This document shows, in pieces, positions 1-6,750 of a stretch of DNA of 18,256 nucleotides. The DNA comes from Roseburia sp. AM59-24XD (GTDB taxonomy: Bacteria > Bacillota > Clostridia > Lachnospirales > Lachnospiraceae), in contig NZ_QUET01000044.1 of NCBI RefSeq assembly GCF_003478445.1, positions 1 through 18,256 of the forward strand. The letters run 5' to 3'. The first letter of the stretch is position 1. The number at the start of each line of letters is the position of its first letter. The notes under the pieces are model-generated. The model did no database searches. It saw only the letters and a list, made by a program, of their open reading frames with translations, and was not told the DNA's origin. The position numbers and the translations under genes are program-made.

Positions 1-110
1 TACTCCGAAGCTCTTTCTGGGTGCCTTCAGAAAACAGAATAATTAATTTTTTTTGATTTTTTTCGAATTTACTCTTGACAAAAGTCATTACATATCAGTT
101 TGAGTAAATA

Positions 111-194
111 ATGAGGTTTTCATCCGCTTTCGCCTTATGTATCGGTGTTTATGCTTTCTTATTTTTATCTTTTGCATTGATTTATCATTTGTAA
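111..194 (+). CDS. Possible 27-residue hydrophobic peptide (doubtful)
   Basis: An ATG at 111 opens a 27-codon frame ending in TAA at 192-194. The peptide (MRFSSAFALCIGVYAFLFLS then FALIYHL) is almost entirely hydrophobic and could form one membrane helix. A perfect -35-like TTGACA (75-80) lies upstream inside an 8-bp inverted repeat (67-74 and 102-109), but no good -10 follows at 17 bp and there is no clear Shine-Dalgarno. AT-rich DNA easily yields such frames by chance, so this is a candidate only. The rest of 1-211 holds no gene that I can support. Confidence 0.15.
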   Translation: MRFSSAFALCIGVYAFLFLSFALIYHL

Positions 195-211
195 AATACT
201 ATATTGATTTT

Positions 212-1612
212 CTACTGTACCTTGCAATGACTGTAGTAATGTTTTAATATCTGCCGGTAGTTTTTGCCCTGCCGTGCCATTTCTCCGGCTCCGTTCTGAC
301 TCATTCCCACGCCGTGACCAAGACCGCCGCCAATCAGCGTAAATGTCCTCGTTCCTTTTTCTGAGCCATCTAACACTGTAAACGCCGCACTTGGAAGCAT
401 GGATAATACTGCCGTTTCTCCGGATTTCTTCTTCGTAATCTCAGTTTCTGATGGATACAGCTTCTGACGAATCTCCTCCTGCCCCTCCAGCGTGATCCTT
501 CCAAGCGAACCACGGACGCGAAGCTTGCGGATCAGTCCGCTTTTGCCGCGTGATATCACCGTGATCTTTCGAACAGTTCCGATGCCAAGCTTTGCTCCCA
601 GCGTATCTGCCGAAAGCGTCACACTCCATCGGTACCAGTCATACCCGGAATCATAGGTTTCTTTGCTGCCCGTGATAAAGTCATAAAAGCGCATCTCGCT
701 TGACAGTCCCTGTCCCACATCCTCACTGTCCGTCTGAAATCGCACCGGGTAATTACTTCCTTTTGCCGTTCCCCATGCCTCCTGCTCGGAAGCGCTGCAA
801 CCCCAGGACGTGGAATAATAATAGGTTGTAATAACGTGATCCCCGGAATAAACCTTCTTTCCTGCCGTGCGGTCAACTGCCCTTCTGGTCCGCGCATCCT
901 CTCCTGCCATATGATACACCTGAAATGCCGTCGTATCATCCACATCGGCACCATACGCTTTATAACTGTTGGAACGCATCTGTCTCCATGCAAAGGATCT
1001 GGCACAGACCGCCTGTGCCTTTAACGCCTCCATCGGATACGAAGACGGCATTTCACTCGGCACAACACCATACAGATATTCCCTCAGCGACAAAGTATTG
1101 ATCAAGATAAGTCCTTGCTTCTTTCGGACAAGCTTCATGGTTCCCCGATACGCCTGCACCTTTCCGGACCGCGTAATCGATTCAACCCGTATCCTCCCCT
1201 TCGGACAGGATATCCTGACTGTTTTCGCAGATTTCTTTGTATTATTTGCAGACACTGAAATGGTCTGCCCCTTATCATACACCTTTGTCTGTCCGTTTTG
1301 TCGGACAAGTAACTCCGCCGTTCCACTGATCCGAACCTTATCATGGTATATGCTGTTCATAGCATCGTTCGTCAACAGCACACGGATCATCTGCTCATCC
1401 CCTGATGTGGTGGAGACAGGTTTTTCGGTACTTCCCGGCTGTGTGATCTTATTCCATTCCTTCTGCAGCAACCCCTTCCGCTGGCAGTCGTACAGAATGC
1501 ACCCTAAAAAAAGCACCGACAATGCAAACAAAAGCCATAGCCGACGCTTCGTTTTCTGTTTTTTCTTTTGATTTCCTTTTCTTCCTCGGACATGCCGTTT
1601 TCTTCCCGCCAT
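212..1612 (-). CDS. SpoIID/LytB domain protein (sporulation peptidoglycan hydrolase type)
   Basis: Membrane-anchored protein of the SpoIID/LytB family. Family members act as lytic transglycosylases that digest septal peptidoglycan during engulfment, or activate the LytC amidase. Counting from a possible TTG at 1669, a very basic N-terminus leads into one membrane helix at about residues 43-60, so the bulk should be outside the membrane. The core motif around residues 195-232 contains LREYLYGVVPSEMPSSYP, whose Glu is the expected catalytic residue, then EALKAQAVCARSFA. The C-terminal motif GHGVGMSQNGAGEMA is also present. Three starts are possible: TTG 1669 (4-bp overlap with the upstream stop), ATG 1633 and ATG 1612. 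I prefer 1612 because AAGGAG lies just upstream of it. It is longer than B. subtilis SpoIID (about 340 aa), so it could be a paralog. It is last in a cluster with the PLC-like and pyruvate-kinase-like genes. Confidence 0.85.
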   Translation of the reverse strand: MAGRKRHVRGRKGNQKKKQKTKRRLWLLFALSVLFLGCILYDCQRKGLLQKEWNKITQPGSTEKPVSTTSGDEQMIRVLLTNDAMNSIYHDKVRISGTAELLVRQNGQTKVYDKGQTISVSANNTKKSAKTVRISCPKGRIRVESITRSGKVQAYRGTMKLVRKKQGLILINTLSLREYLYGVVPSEMPSSYPMEALKAQAVCARSFAWRQMRSNSYKAYGADVDDTTAFQVYHMAGEDARTRRAVDRTAGKKVYSGDHVITTYYYSTSWGCSASEQEAWGTAKGSNYPVRFQTDSEDVGQGLSSEMRFYDFITGSKETYDSGYDWYRWSVTLSADTLGAKLGIGTVRKITVISRGKSGLIRKLRVRGSLGRITLEGQEEIRQKLYPSETEITKKKSGETAVLSMLPSAAFTVLDGSEKGTRTFTLIGGGLGHGVGMSQNGAGEMARQGKNYRQILKHYYSHCKVQ

Positions 1613-1665
1613 CTGTCTCCTTCTGTGTTCCATTCCGTCTCTGTGATACTCCGTGCTTGTCTTTA

Positions 1666-2499
1666 TCAAATATATTCCGGAAGCTTCTGTTTTATGAAAG
1701 CTGCCGCTTCCCCGATAAATTCCACTGCGCGGTCATAGGTGTAATAAACCGGCTTCTGCGGCGCAGGCGCCCGATCAAAAAAGAAATTCCGGACCCACTC
1801 ACGGCTGTCCGCAAGCTCTTCCGAAGTGATCATCGCCACTCTCTCCGCCGGCTTTGCTGCATCAATATCTTCTACCTTTTCCGGATCCGGCTTCACCACA
1901 TTAAGATACGCCACCTTCTCCAACTCCTGCTTTGCTGCGTCAGGATCTGCCTTCCTCTCCGGCTCCACCATCTCCAGAATGCTGCACGAATCCTCGCAGC
2001 GCAGACAATCCTCTGCACGTTTGATCCCCGGATACTCCCTGCCCAGTCTGAAATCAATCTGGTTGACATCATAGGTAAAATGCTCAAAGGTTTCCGCATC
2101 CCGGTCCGTCAGTCCGATTGCCGCAATCTTTTCCATGAATTCCTGCCGGATTGTTTTCATAAAGATCTCATCCGTCAGAATATGTGTCACATAACCCAGA
2201 TACAGATCCTGGTCCAAAGCATGTTCCGACAGCATCTGTACACAAAAGCTGCGAATCCTCTGATGAAAGACTTTCTGATGATCTTCCCTTGTAAATTCCC
2301 AGTCCGGAATGCCATCGCGAAAATGCGTATGCATCTTCATGGACCGCACATAGCCTTTCCGGGACATAATGCCGTCCGGCGCAAGATTCCCCAGAACAAA
2401 ATGTACCGGATCCTTCAGCTTCAGAAAGCTTCCCTGCTGCCTCTGATCCTCCCGCAGCAGTTCCACTGCCACTGCCATATGTTCTACAGATCCTGCCAT
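1666..2499 (-). CDS. Zinc-dependent phospholipase C-like protein
   Basis: 277 aa, resembling the zinc-dependent phospholipase C / S1-P1 nuclease fold group. Recognisable blocks are an N-terminal SVEHMAVA, GNLAPDG at 37-43, a His-rich KMHTHF at 55-60, and YLGYVTHILTDEIF at 100-113, with the His and Asp residues expected to bind zinc. There is no signal peptide, so it is probably cytoplasmic, and the true substrate is unknown. Residues 175-225 are a charged, low-complexity insertion with two imperfect copies of a ~20-residue unit (179-197 and 203-222), perhaps a linker. A strong Shine-Dalgarno AAAGGAGG just before ATG 2499 fixes the start. The gene begins 26 nt after the pyruvate-kinase-like stop and its TGA overlaps a possible TTG start of the SpoIID/LytB gene, so cotranscription is likely. 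Confidence 0.75.
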   Translation of the reverse strand: MAGSVEHMAVAVELLREDQRQQGSFLKLKDPVHFVLGNLAPDGIMSRKGYVRSMKMHTHFRDGIPDWEFTREDHQKVFHQRIRSFCVQMLSEHALDQDLYLGYVTHILTDEIFMKTIRQEFMEKIAAIGLTDRDAETFEHFTYDVNQIDFRLGREYPGIKRAEDCLRCEDSCSILEMVEPERKADPDAAKQELEKVAYLNVVKPDPEKVEDIDAAKPAERVAMITSEELADSREWVRNFFFDRAPAPQKPVYYTYDRAVEFIGEAAAFIKQKLPEYI

Positions 2500-2525
2500 G
2501 CCGCTCCTCCTTTATGACTACATGA

Positions 2526-3532
2526 TCATTTGTCGTTATCTTTGTCCAGATATGCGCATGCCTGCTTGGCAGTCTGCACCAGATATCCCATGGCAATACC
2601 CGGATAATTACCGGCTGCCGTCTCTCCTGTCAGCATTAATGCATCTGCGCCATCCAACACCGCATTATAAATATCCGAAACCTCGGCTCTTGTCGGAACC
2701 ATCGCCTCCTCCATCGAATGAAGAAGCTGTGTCACAACCATAAACGGCTTTCCTGCCTTCTTACAACGCTCACTGATATCCTTCTGGATCGTCGGAAGCT
2801 CCCAGAGCGGAACTGCCATTCCCAGATCTCCTCTGGCGATCACGATCATATCACTTTCGGGAATGATCTCGTCAATCGCCTCATAACCGGCAAGATTCTC
2901 TATTTTGCAAAAATACGGATATCTCCTACGCCTTCTGCTTCCAGCGTCTTTCTGAGATTGATAATGTCCTGTGCCCCACGGACAAACGGAAGCATGACTC
3001 CTGTCACTCCCGCCTCATGCGCATTGTGGATATTCATAAGATCCGCCTTCGTCAACGTCGGAAGCTCAATCGCCAACCCCGGAATCGTAATACTCTTCTT
3101 GGATTTAAGAACGCCACCACGAAGAACCACACACTCCGCATAACGCTCCTTCGCTTTCTTGACCGTCAATAAAATCTTTCCATCGTCGATCAAAATCTCG
3201 CTGCCCTTTTCCAACGAGCCAAGAATCTGCTTAGAAAGCTTAACTCCTCCCTTTCCGAGAATGAGCTTCTTGCCCTCTTCAAGGATAAGTGGCTTCTTAA
3301 GCTTACCAATACGAAGCTCCGGTCCCTGCAGATCTACGAGAAGCTCCGGCTTGATGTCGCAGCGCTTTGCTGCCTTACGCATACTGGCCAGCCACTCCTG
3401 CCTGTCCTCCAGATCCTGATGGGAAAGATTCACCCGAACCCCCGTCATACCGGTACGAAACATTTCCTCCAGCGTCTTTTCGCTCTCGCACGCACTTCCC
3501 AATGTTCCATAAAATTCAATATTTTTATTCAT
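2526..3532 (-). pseudogene. Pyruvate kinase-like protein without C-terminal domain, frameshifted
   Basis: Two minus-strand frames, 3532-2900 (210 aa) and 2899-2526, together spell one pyruvate kinase barrel of about 335 aa. The first frame holds GVRVNLSHQD (Arg33, Asn35, Ser37), VDLQGPELR (Asp67, Arg74) and the lid-domain motifs DDGKILLTV and GGVLKSKKSITIPG. The second holds IENLAGYEAIDEI, IARGDLGMAVP, VTQLLHSMEEAMVPTRAEVSD and LTGETAAGNYP. The reading is broken at GCA AAA TAG (2900-2908). One extra A would give AKIEN, the family's catalytic Lys and metal-binding Glu, so the break falls on the catalytic lysine codon. The C-terminal allosteric domain of ordinary pyruvate kinase (about 470 aa) is absent, which suggests a specialised paralog. 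The cause may be a real mutation, a sequencing slip in a short A run, or, less likely, recoding. It is first in the cluster with the PLC-like and SpoIID/LytB genes. Confidence 0.8.
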
Positions 3533-3682
3533 ACTAATCTAACATTCCTTTCTCAGCCCGCCAACATCGGACTAAAGGCACACGATATCCATGCCGTTCC
3601 AAATCACTGCAGGCGTTACGCCGCAGACACCATAATACCATACCTTATTACTATAGACCATTTTATTCTAATAAAAAAGGGG

Positions 3683-3711
3683 TTGATTTTTTACTATAAA
3701 TACGTTAGAAT
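3683..3711 (+). promoter_or_regulatory. Sigma-A promoter of the tRNA-Thr gene
   Basis: TTGATT (3683-3688) and TAGAAT (3706-3711) are separated by exactly 17 bp. The -10 ends 10 nt before the mature tRNA 5' end, a typical arrangement for a single tRNA gene. Confidence 0.7.
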
Positions 3712-3721
3712 AATGTGCAGT

Positions 3722-3794
3722 GCTGAAATAGCTCAGTTGGTAGAGCACTTCACTCGTAATGAAGGGGTCGTCGGTTCGAGTCCGATTTTCAGCT
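3722..3794 (+). tRNA. tRNA-Thr (anticodon CGT)
   Basis: Complete cloverleaf. The acceptor stem GCTGAAA (3722-3728) pairs with TTTCAGC (3787-3793), with discriminator T at 3794. The D stem is GCTC/GAGC. The anticodon stem CTTCA (3748-3752) pairs with TGAAG (3760-3764) around loop CTCGTAA, so anticodon CGT at 3755-3757 reads ACG. The T stem GTCGG/CCGAT encloses TTCGAGT. No CCA is encoded. It is the only clear RNA gene in the window, is oriented opposite to most neighbours, and lies just upstream of an integrase remnant. Confidence 0.95.
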
Positions 3795-3800
3795 TTGAGA

Positions 3801-3835
3801 AAAAGCCTTGGAAACGTAGAGTTTCCGGGGCTTTT
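3801..3835 (+). terminator. Hairpin terminator after tRNA-Thr
   Basis: A 15-bp stem: AAAAGCC (3801-3807) pairs with GGCTTTT (3829-3835), TT/GG forms two wobble pairs, and GGAAAC pairs with GTTTCC around a GTAGA loop. The T run is the end of the 3' arm, giving a plausible intrinsic terminator six bases after the tRNA. Confidence 0.7.
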
Positions 3836-3995
3836 GTCGTTTCCGGGCAACTTTCTGATTTGTCGATCGAAGCCCAAAACAACCGAAAAGGCATTCCGTT
3901 TTCCATTTTAATTTGGAAAACTTTTTGGAAAATCAAAGATCATTCTCAGTACAGTGATTTACATAGCAATCACATTTTTAATGAGGATGATACCT

Positions 3996-4240
3996 ATGAG
4001 TAAAAGAAGACATGGAGAAGGCTGCTGGGATAGCATCTCAGTAAAAGGAATCACCTACAAACGATTTCGTATTGATGGGCAAAGCTTTACCGGCAAGACA
4101 GAAAAGGCATGTAAAGCAAAATACCTAAAATGGAAGAATGGTCAAAAAACCAACCTGACAGACACAAAGACAACTGTCAAACAAGTAGCACTAGAATGGC
4201 TTGACAGCAAAAAAAAACATATCAAATCATCAACTGAAAT
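3996..4240 (+). pseudogene. N-terminal remnant of a tyrosine-recombinase integrase
   Basis: From ATG 3996 (GAGG lies 9 nt upstream) the frame encodes MSKRRHGEGCWDSISVKG, then FTGKTEKACKAKYLKW and TTVKQVALEWLDSKKKHIKS. This matches the arm-binding plus start of the core-binding region of integrases from Clostridia integrative elements. Only about 80 codons remain. The catalytic domain with its Arg-His-Arg-Tyr residues is missing, because the sequence runs into an AraC fragment in another frame near 4228-4240. The family commonly integrates at tRNA 3' ends, and this remnant starts about 200 nt after tRNA-Thr. I infer that an element once used this tRNA and was lost by deletion. No second copy of the tRNA 3' end is visible in the window. 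Confidence 0.7.
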
Positions 4241-4464
4241 ACCTGTCACAGCTTTTTTACCGGGAAACCGGCATCCATTTAAAACAATATTTAACGGAAT
4301 ATATTATGGAACGGGGCAGAGAACTTCTGATAAGCACCAATCTTTCTATTGCAGCGATCAGCAGTCAATGTGGTTTTAGCGAACCCCATAACTTTTCCCG
4401 TTCAATCCGCCACACTTACGGTATGAGTCCTTCCCAGCTCCGGCAGAATTTTAAACAGCATTAA
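4228..4464 (+). pseudogene. C-terminal remnant of an AraC-family regulator
   Basis: In the frame ending at TAA 4462-4464, the sequence YLSQLFYRETGIHLKQYL, then SIAAISSQCGFSEPHNFSR and YGMSPSQLRQNF, is the typical second half of an AraC/XylS DNA-binding domain, including its second helix-turn-helix. The N-terminal sensor and most of the first helix-turn-helix are missing. The homology begins where the integrase homology stops, in a different frame, so this is a deletion or recombination junction and not a functional fusion. A TTG at 4201 could formally start an 87-aa product, but its first residues come from integrase DNA read out of frame. Confidence 0.7.
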
Positions 4465-4506
4465 AAAGAGGAGGACCGGTCTTATATCAAACCTGTCTTC
4501 CTCTTT
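4463..4506 (-). terminator. Convergent terminator hairpin between araC remnant and DUF11 gene
   Basis: Arms 4465-4476 (AAAGAGGAGGAC) and 4495-4506 (GTCTTCCTCTTT) form a 12-bp stem with one wobble pair and an 18-nt loop. Read on the minus strand the stem is followed by TTTTT, so it suits the DUF11 gene that ends at 4540. It may also stop plus-strand reading from the araC remnant. Confidence 0.65.
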
Positions 4507-4539
4507 CCACCTGTCTCTCTTAACTCGCTCTCGTTATTT

Positions 4540-5391
4540 TTAAATGGTTCCTGTTACCACCAGCGTGCTGACTCCCGGATTTGCTACCCATGCACCACTG
4601 ACAGGATCCTGGGTATAAGTGGCTGCCGGTACCGTGATCTCCCCTGCTGCCGTTGCAAATACCCCTGTAGTCTCATCATAGGTGTACTCCGTCGGATCTG
4701 TCCATGCCGTACCGTTAAAGGTTACGGTCAGATTTGACAAAACAGGATCAAAGGTATCTGTGATCACTGCCCCGGTTGCTGCATTGGCTGCCACATTGCC
4801 AAAATTCTGGATCACGAAAGTATACGTCAGCGTACCGTTTTCCGTCACCGGTACCGGGCTGATCGATTTCGTAATATTCAGATTTGGTGCACTGACAGCA
4901 CCAATCGTTTCCGTCACCTTGATTGGAGTGATCCCTCCTCCGGTGATCGTCGCCGTATTGGTGATCTCAGATTCCGCTGCCAATGGAGCATTCTGATTGA
5001 CAGATGCCTCATAAATGATCGTAGCATTTCCCCCTGCAGGTACATTGATCCCTGTGACAGTCATCGGCGGACCTGCGGTAACTGTTGGTGTTGTCTGCAG
5101 GGTACCATTGACATAATAATTGATCGTTCCGGCAACATAAGTCAATGGAACCAGTTCTCCTGTCCCAAAGGTATACGCTCCTAAATTATCCGTCAGCGTA
5201 AGCCCTGTGACCGGAATCGTCCCGGAATTGACAATGCTCACAATATACGTGACATTATCATTCTGCCCATAAGTCGCTCTGACAGCTGTCTTGGTTGCAG
5301 AAAGCACCTCAAGGATCTCCCCCACTGCAATGTTGGAGTTTGTCACAGCATTTCCATACCGCAGCTGCGCCTGATTTGTAAATCGTGCCAT
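4540..5391 (-). CDS. DUF11-repeat protein without export signal
   Basis: 283 aa from MARFTNQAQLRYGNAVTNSN. Two DUF11-type beta-sandwich repeats are visible. The first (about 35-165) contains NVTYIVSIVNSGTIPVTGLT and ITNTATITGGGI. The second (about 170-283) contains NLNITKSISPVPVTENGTLT and YTFVIQNFGNVAANAATGAV. The composition is rich in Thr, Val, Asn and Gly, as in surface or spore structural proteins. There is no signal peptide, membrane anchor or LPXTG motif, which is unusual for DUF11 proteins and suggests a cytoplasmic or mother-cell product. An upstream ATG at 5403 has AAAGG directly against it, with no spacing. The ATG at 5391 is better placed relative to AAAGGATGG and begins the likely conserved sequence. 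A CATATACTG element at 5426-5434 resembles a sporulation sigma-E/K -10. Its function is unknown. Confidence 0.75.
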   Translation of the reverse strand: MARFTNQAQLRYGNAVTNSNIAVGEILEVLSATKTAVRATYGQNDNVTYIVSIVNSGTIPVTGLTLTDNLGAYTFGTGELVPLTYVAGTINYYVNGTLQTTPTVTAGPPMTVTGINVPAGGNATIIYEASVNQNAPLAAESEITNTATITGGGITPIKVTETIGAVSAPNLNITKSISPVPVTENGTLTYTFVIQNFGNVAANAATGAVITDTFDPVLSNLTVTFNGTAWTDPTEYTYDETTGVFATAAGEITVPAATYTQDPVSGAWVANPGVSTLVVTGTI

Positions 5392-5409
5392 ATCATTTTC
5401 CATCCTTTG

Positions 5410-5541
5410 CTATGAAAGTATATTACAGTATATGACAACTTTTTCAGATGGTTCTGTTAATTTACCAAATAAACTGCTGTATTTCTGCAATATCCGAAGT
5501 ACCGTATCTCCCGAATATAAATAATCGTTTAAAGCTATCAT
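5410..5541 (-). pseudogene. Small truncated ORF of unknown function
   Basis: From ATG 5541 the frame encodes 43 residues: MIALNDYLYSGDTVLRILQK then YSSLFGKLTEP and so on to the TAG at 5410-5412. The first ~25 residues look like a genuine conserved protein start. I have a faint resemblance in mind to RelA/SpoT-domain synthetases of Clostridia, but I cannot confirm it. The remainder looks unrelated and the product is far too short for that family, so a deleted remnant is more likely than a functional peptide. A GTG at 5601 would extend the frame to 63 aa without support. It lies directly after the ADH relic and 18 nt before the DUF11 start. Confidence 0.35.
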
Positions 5542-5603
5542 TTGTTCTTTACCACCCTCTCCTGTTGGTTTTGTCTGCCTGCCGGATTCATTAAAAAACA
5601 CCT

Positions 5604-5702
5604 CTACATCGCCATTTTATAAATTCGGTACATATCCTCCTGATCCTCTGTTCCTTTTCCAAAAACCACCTTTGTCGGTGCATAATAATCAAAATTTGTC
5701 AT
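5604..5702 (-). pseudogene. Iron-containing alcohol dehydrogenase relic (32 codons)
   Basis: ATG 5702 to TAG 5604-5606 encodes MTNFDYYAPTKVVFGKGTE followed by DQEDMYRIYKMAM. The first 19 residues match the highly characteristic start of BdhA/YqhD-type iron alcohol dehydrogenases (NF-YY-PTKVVFGKGTE). The last ~13 residues resemble how these enzymes end (ED-hydrophobic-IYKMA then stop). The intact family has about 390 aa. The simplest reading is one internal in-frame deletion of over 90% of the gene, perhaps between copies of GAGGAT, since the junction reads GAGGATCAGGAGGAT. The N-terminal match is strong. The C-terminal match is inference from memory of the family. Confidence 0.55.
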
Positions 5703-5833
5703 CTCTATCTCTGCGTTTCTAATATTAGTTTTCTTTTTGTTCTGTATTTTTCGCCTCACAGACGCACTATTTATCCTTGTATTTTATCATTGCTCTAATG
5801 TCAGGCCAATTATCCTCTCTTTGATCTCCTGTC

Positions 5834-6697
5834 CTATGATCTCTGACTGTGCTCCCGTTTTTTCTGCTCCCGGAACGTGATCATCATTTCTCTGGTGAGA
5901 CTTAAGCCTTCCGGGTCATCCGGAACATCCCGGTAATCCACCCATTCTGCCAGGGAAAGCTCTGTTTGATCCAGATGGATTTCTTCTTCCTGTGCCAGAT
6001 CGCAGAAATATCCCAGCAAAAGATTACTGTCATATCCCCATGGCTGACTTTTGTAATAACGGATATTTTTCACAGAAAGACCAACTTCCTCCATGACCTC
6101 CCGCTCCACCGTCTGCTCCGCTGTCTCTCCAATTTCCGTAAAGCCTGCGATCAACGCATATTTCTTATATTCTCTGTCCGCATATTTGGTCATCAGAATC
6201 CGGTCTCCATCTATCACCCCCACGATCACTGCCGGTGCAATTTTAGGAAATACCATATTGCCACAATCCGGACACTTCATCATCCGGAGTTTATCATCGT
6301 GTACCAGTTTCCGGGCGCATCTTCCACAATACTGATTGTCCCGGTACCATATATACAAGTGCCAGCCCGTTGCTGCCGCCAGAACATTCTCCTTCGGAAA
6401 CAACCGGCGGGTTTCAAACATTTTATGATATGTATATCTCTCGATTAAAATATCCCCCAGATCCATCAGAAAATAATCCTGTGTATCCACAGAAAATAAA
6501 AAAACTGCCTCCGGAAGCTCCTGTCCTTTCTCCTCGTAATATTCATTCACCCGGCGAAAGGAAAGAAACATAATCTCTCCGTCCCGCTCCCGGTAATACG
6601 CCTGTCCCCCCCGGAAGCTTAAGATCCTGCTGTCCGGCAAAGGCTCCTTTCTGACAAATGTATTATAAAGTTTTTGAGGTAATATATCCTGTATCAT
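5834..6697 (-). CDS. nudC: NAD(+)/NADH diphosphatase, Nudix family
   Basis: 287 aa from ATG 6697. This cytoplasmic enzyme cleaves NAD(H) to NMN(H) and AMP, and NudC of E. coli also removes NAD caps from RNA. It has a zinc ribbon with Cys124, Cys127, Cys142 and Cys145 (YCGRC ... KCPDCG). The Nudix box at 185-207 fits G-x5-E-x7-REUXEEXGU exactly (GFTEIGETAEQTVEREVMEE then VGL). The SQPW motif at 217-220 separates NADH pyrophosphatases from other Nudix enzymes. An upstream ATG at 6739 lacks a ribosome binding site, while ATG 6697 has AGGCGGA six bases before it, so I use 6697. Its promoter lies in repeat copy A at 6755-6783. It appears intact, although the neighbouring genes are decayed. Confidence 0.9.
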   Translation of the reverse strand: MIQDILPQKLYNTFVRKEPLPDSRILSFRGGQAYYRERDGEIMFLSFRRVNEYYEEKGQELPEAVFLFSVDTQDYFLMDLGDILIERYTYHKMFETRRLFPKENVLAAATGWHLYIWYRDNQYCGRCARKLVHDDKLRMMKCPDCGNMVFPKIAPAVIVGVIDGDRILMTKYADREYKKYALIAGFTEIGETAEQTVEREVMEEVGLSVKNIRYYKSQPWGYDSNLLLGYFCDLAQEEEIHLDQTELSLAEWVDYRDVPDDPEGLSLTREMMITFREQKKREHSQRS

Positions 6698-6750
6698 TGT
6701 TCCGCCTGCTTTCCTGACATATTCTGTACCATTTCCCATATCTATACTGG

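Noticed and set aside
14..33. TTTCTG/CAGAAA hairpin followed at a distance by a T-rich stretch (a possible plus-strand terminator).
   Set aside because: Only six weak pairs, and the T tract starts more than ten bases after the stem; no upstream gene is visible.
1522..2517. A 331-codon open frame on the plus strand opposite the SpoIID/LytB and PLC-like genes.
   Set aside because: It is rich in Cys, His, Arg and Leu without any recognisable motif, spans two well-supported genes on the other strand, and has no ribosome binding site.
2899..2908. Programmed -1 frameshifting in the pyruvate-kinase-like gene.
   Set aside because: A single slippery A-AAA before TAG exists, but there is no X-XXY-YYZ heptamer and no clear downstream structure. 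A mutation or sequencing error is simpler.
3607..3626. CTGC-A-GGCG/CGCC-GCAG hairpin in the leader of the pyruvate-kinase-like gene.
   Set aside because: A short bulged stem with no T run and no competing structure; not enough to call an attenuator or riboswitch.
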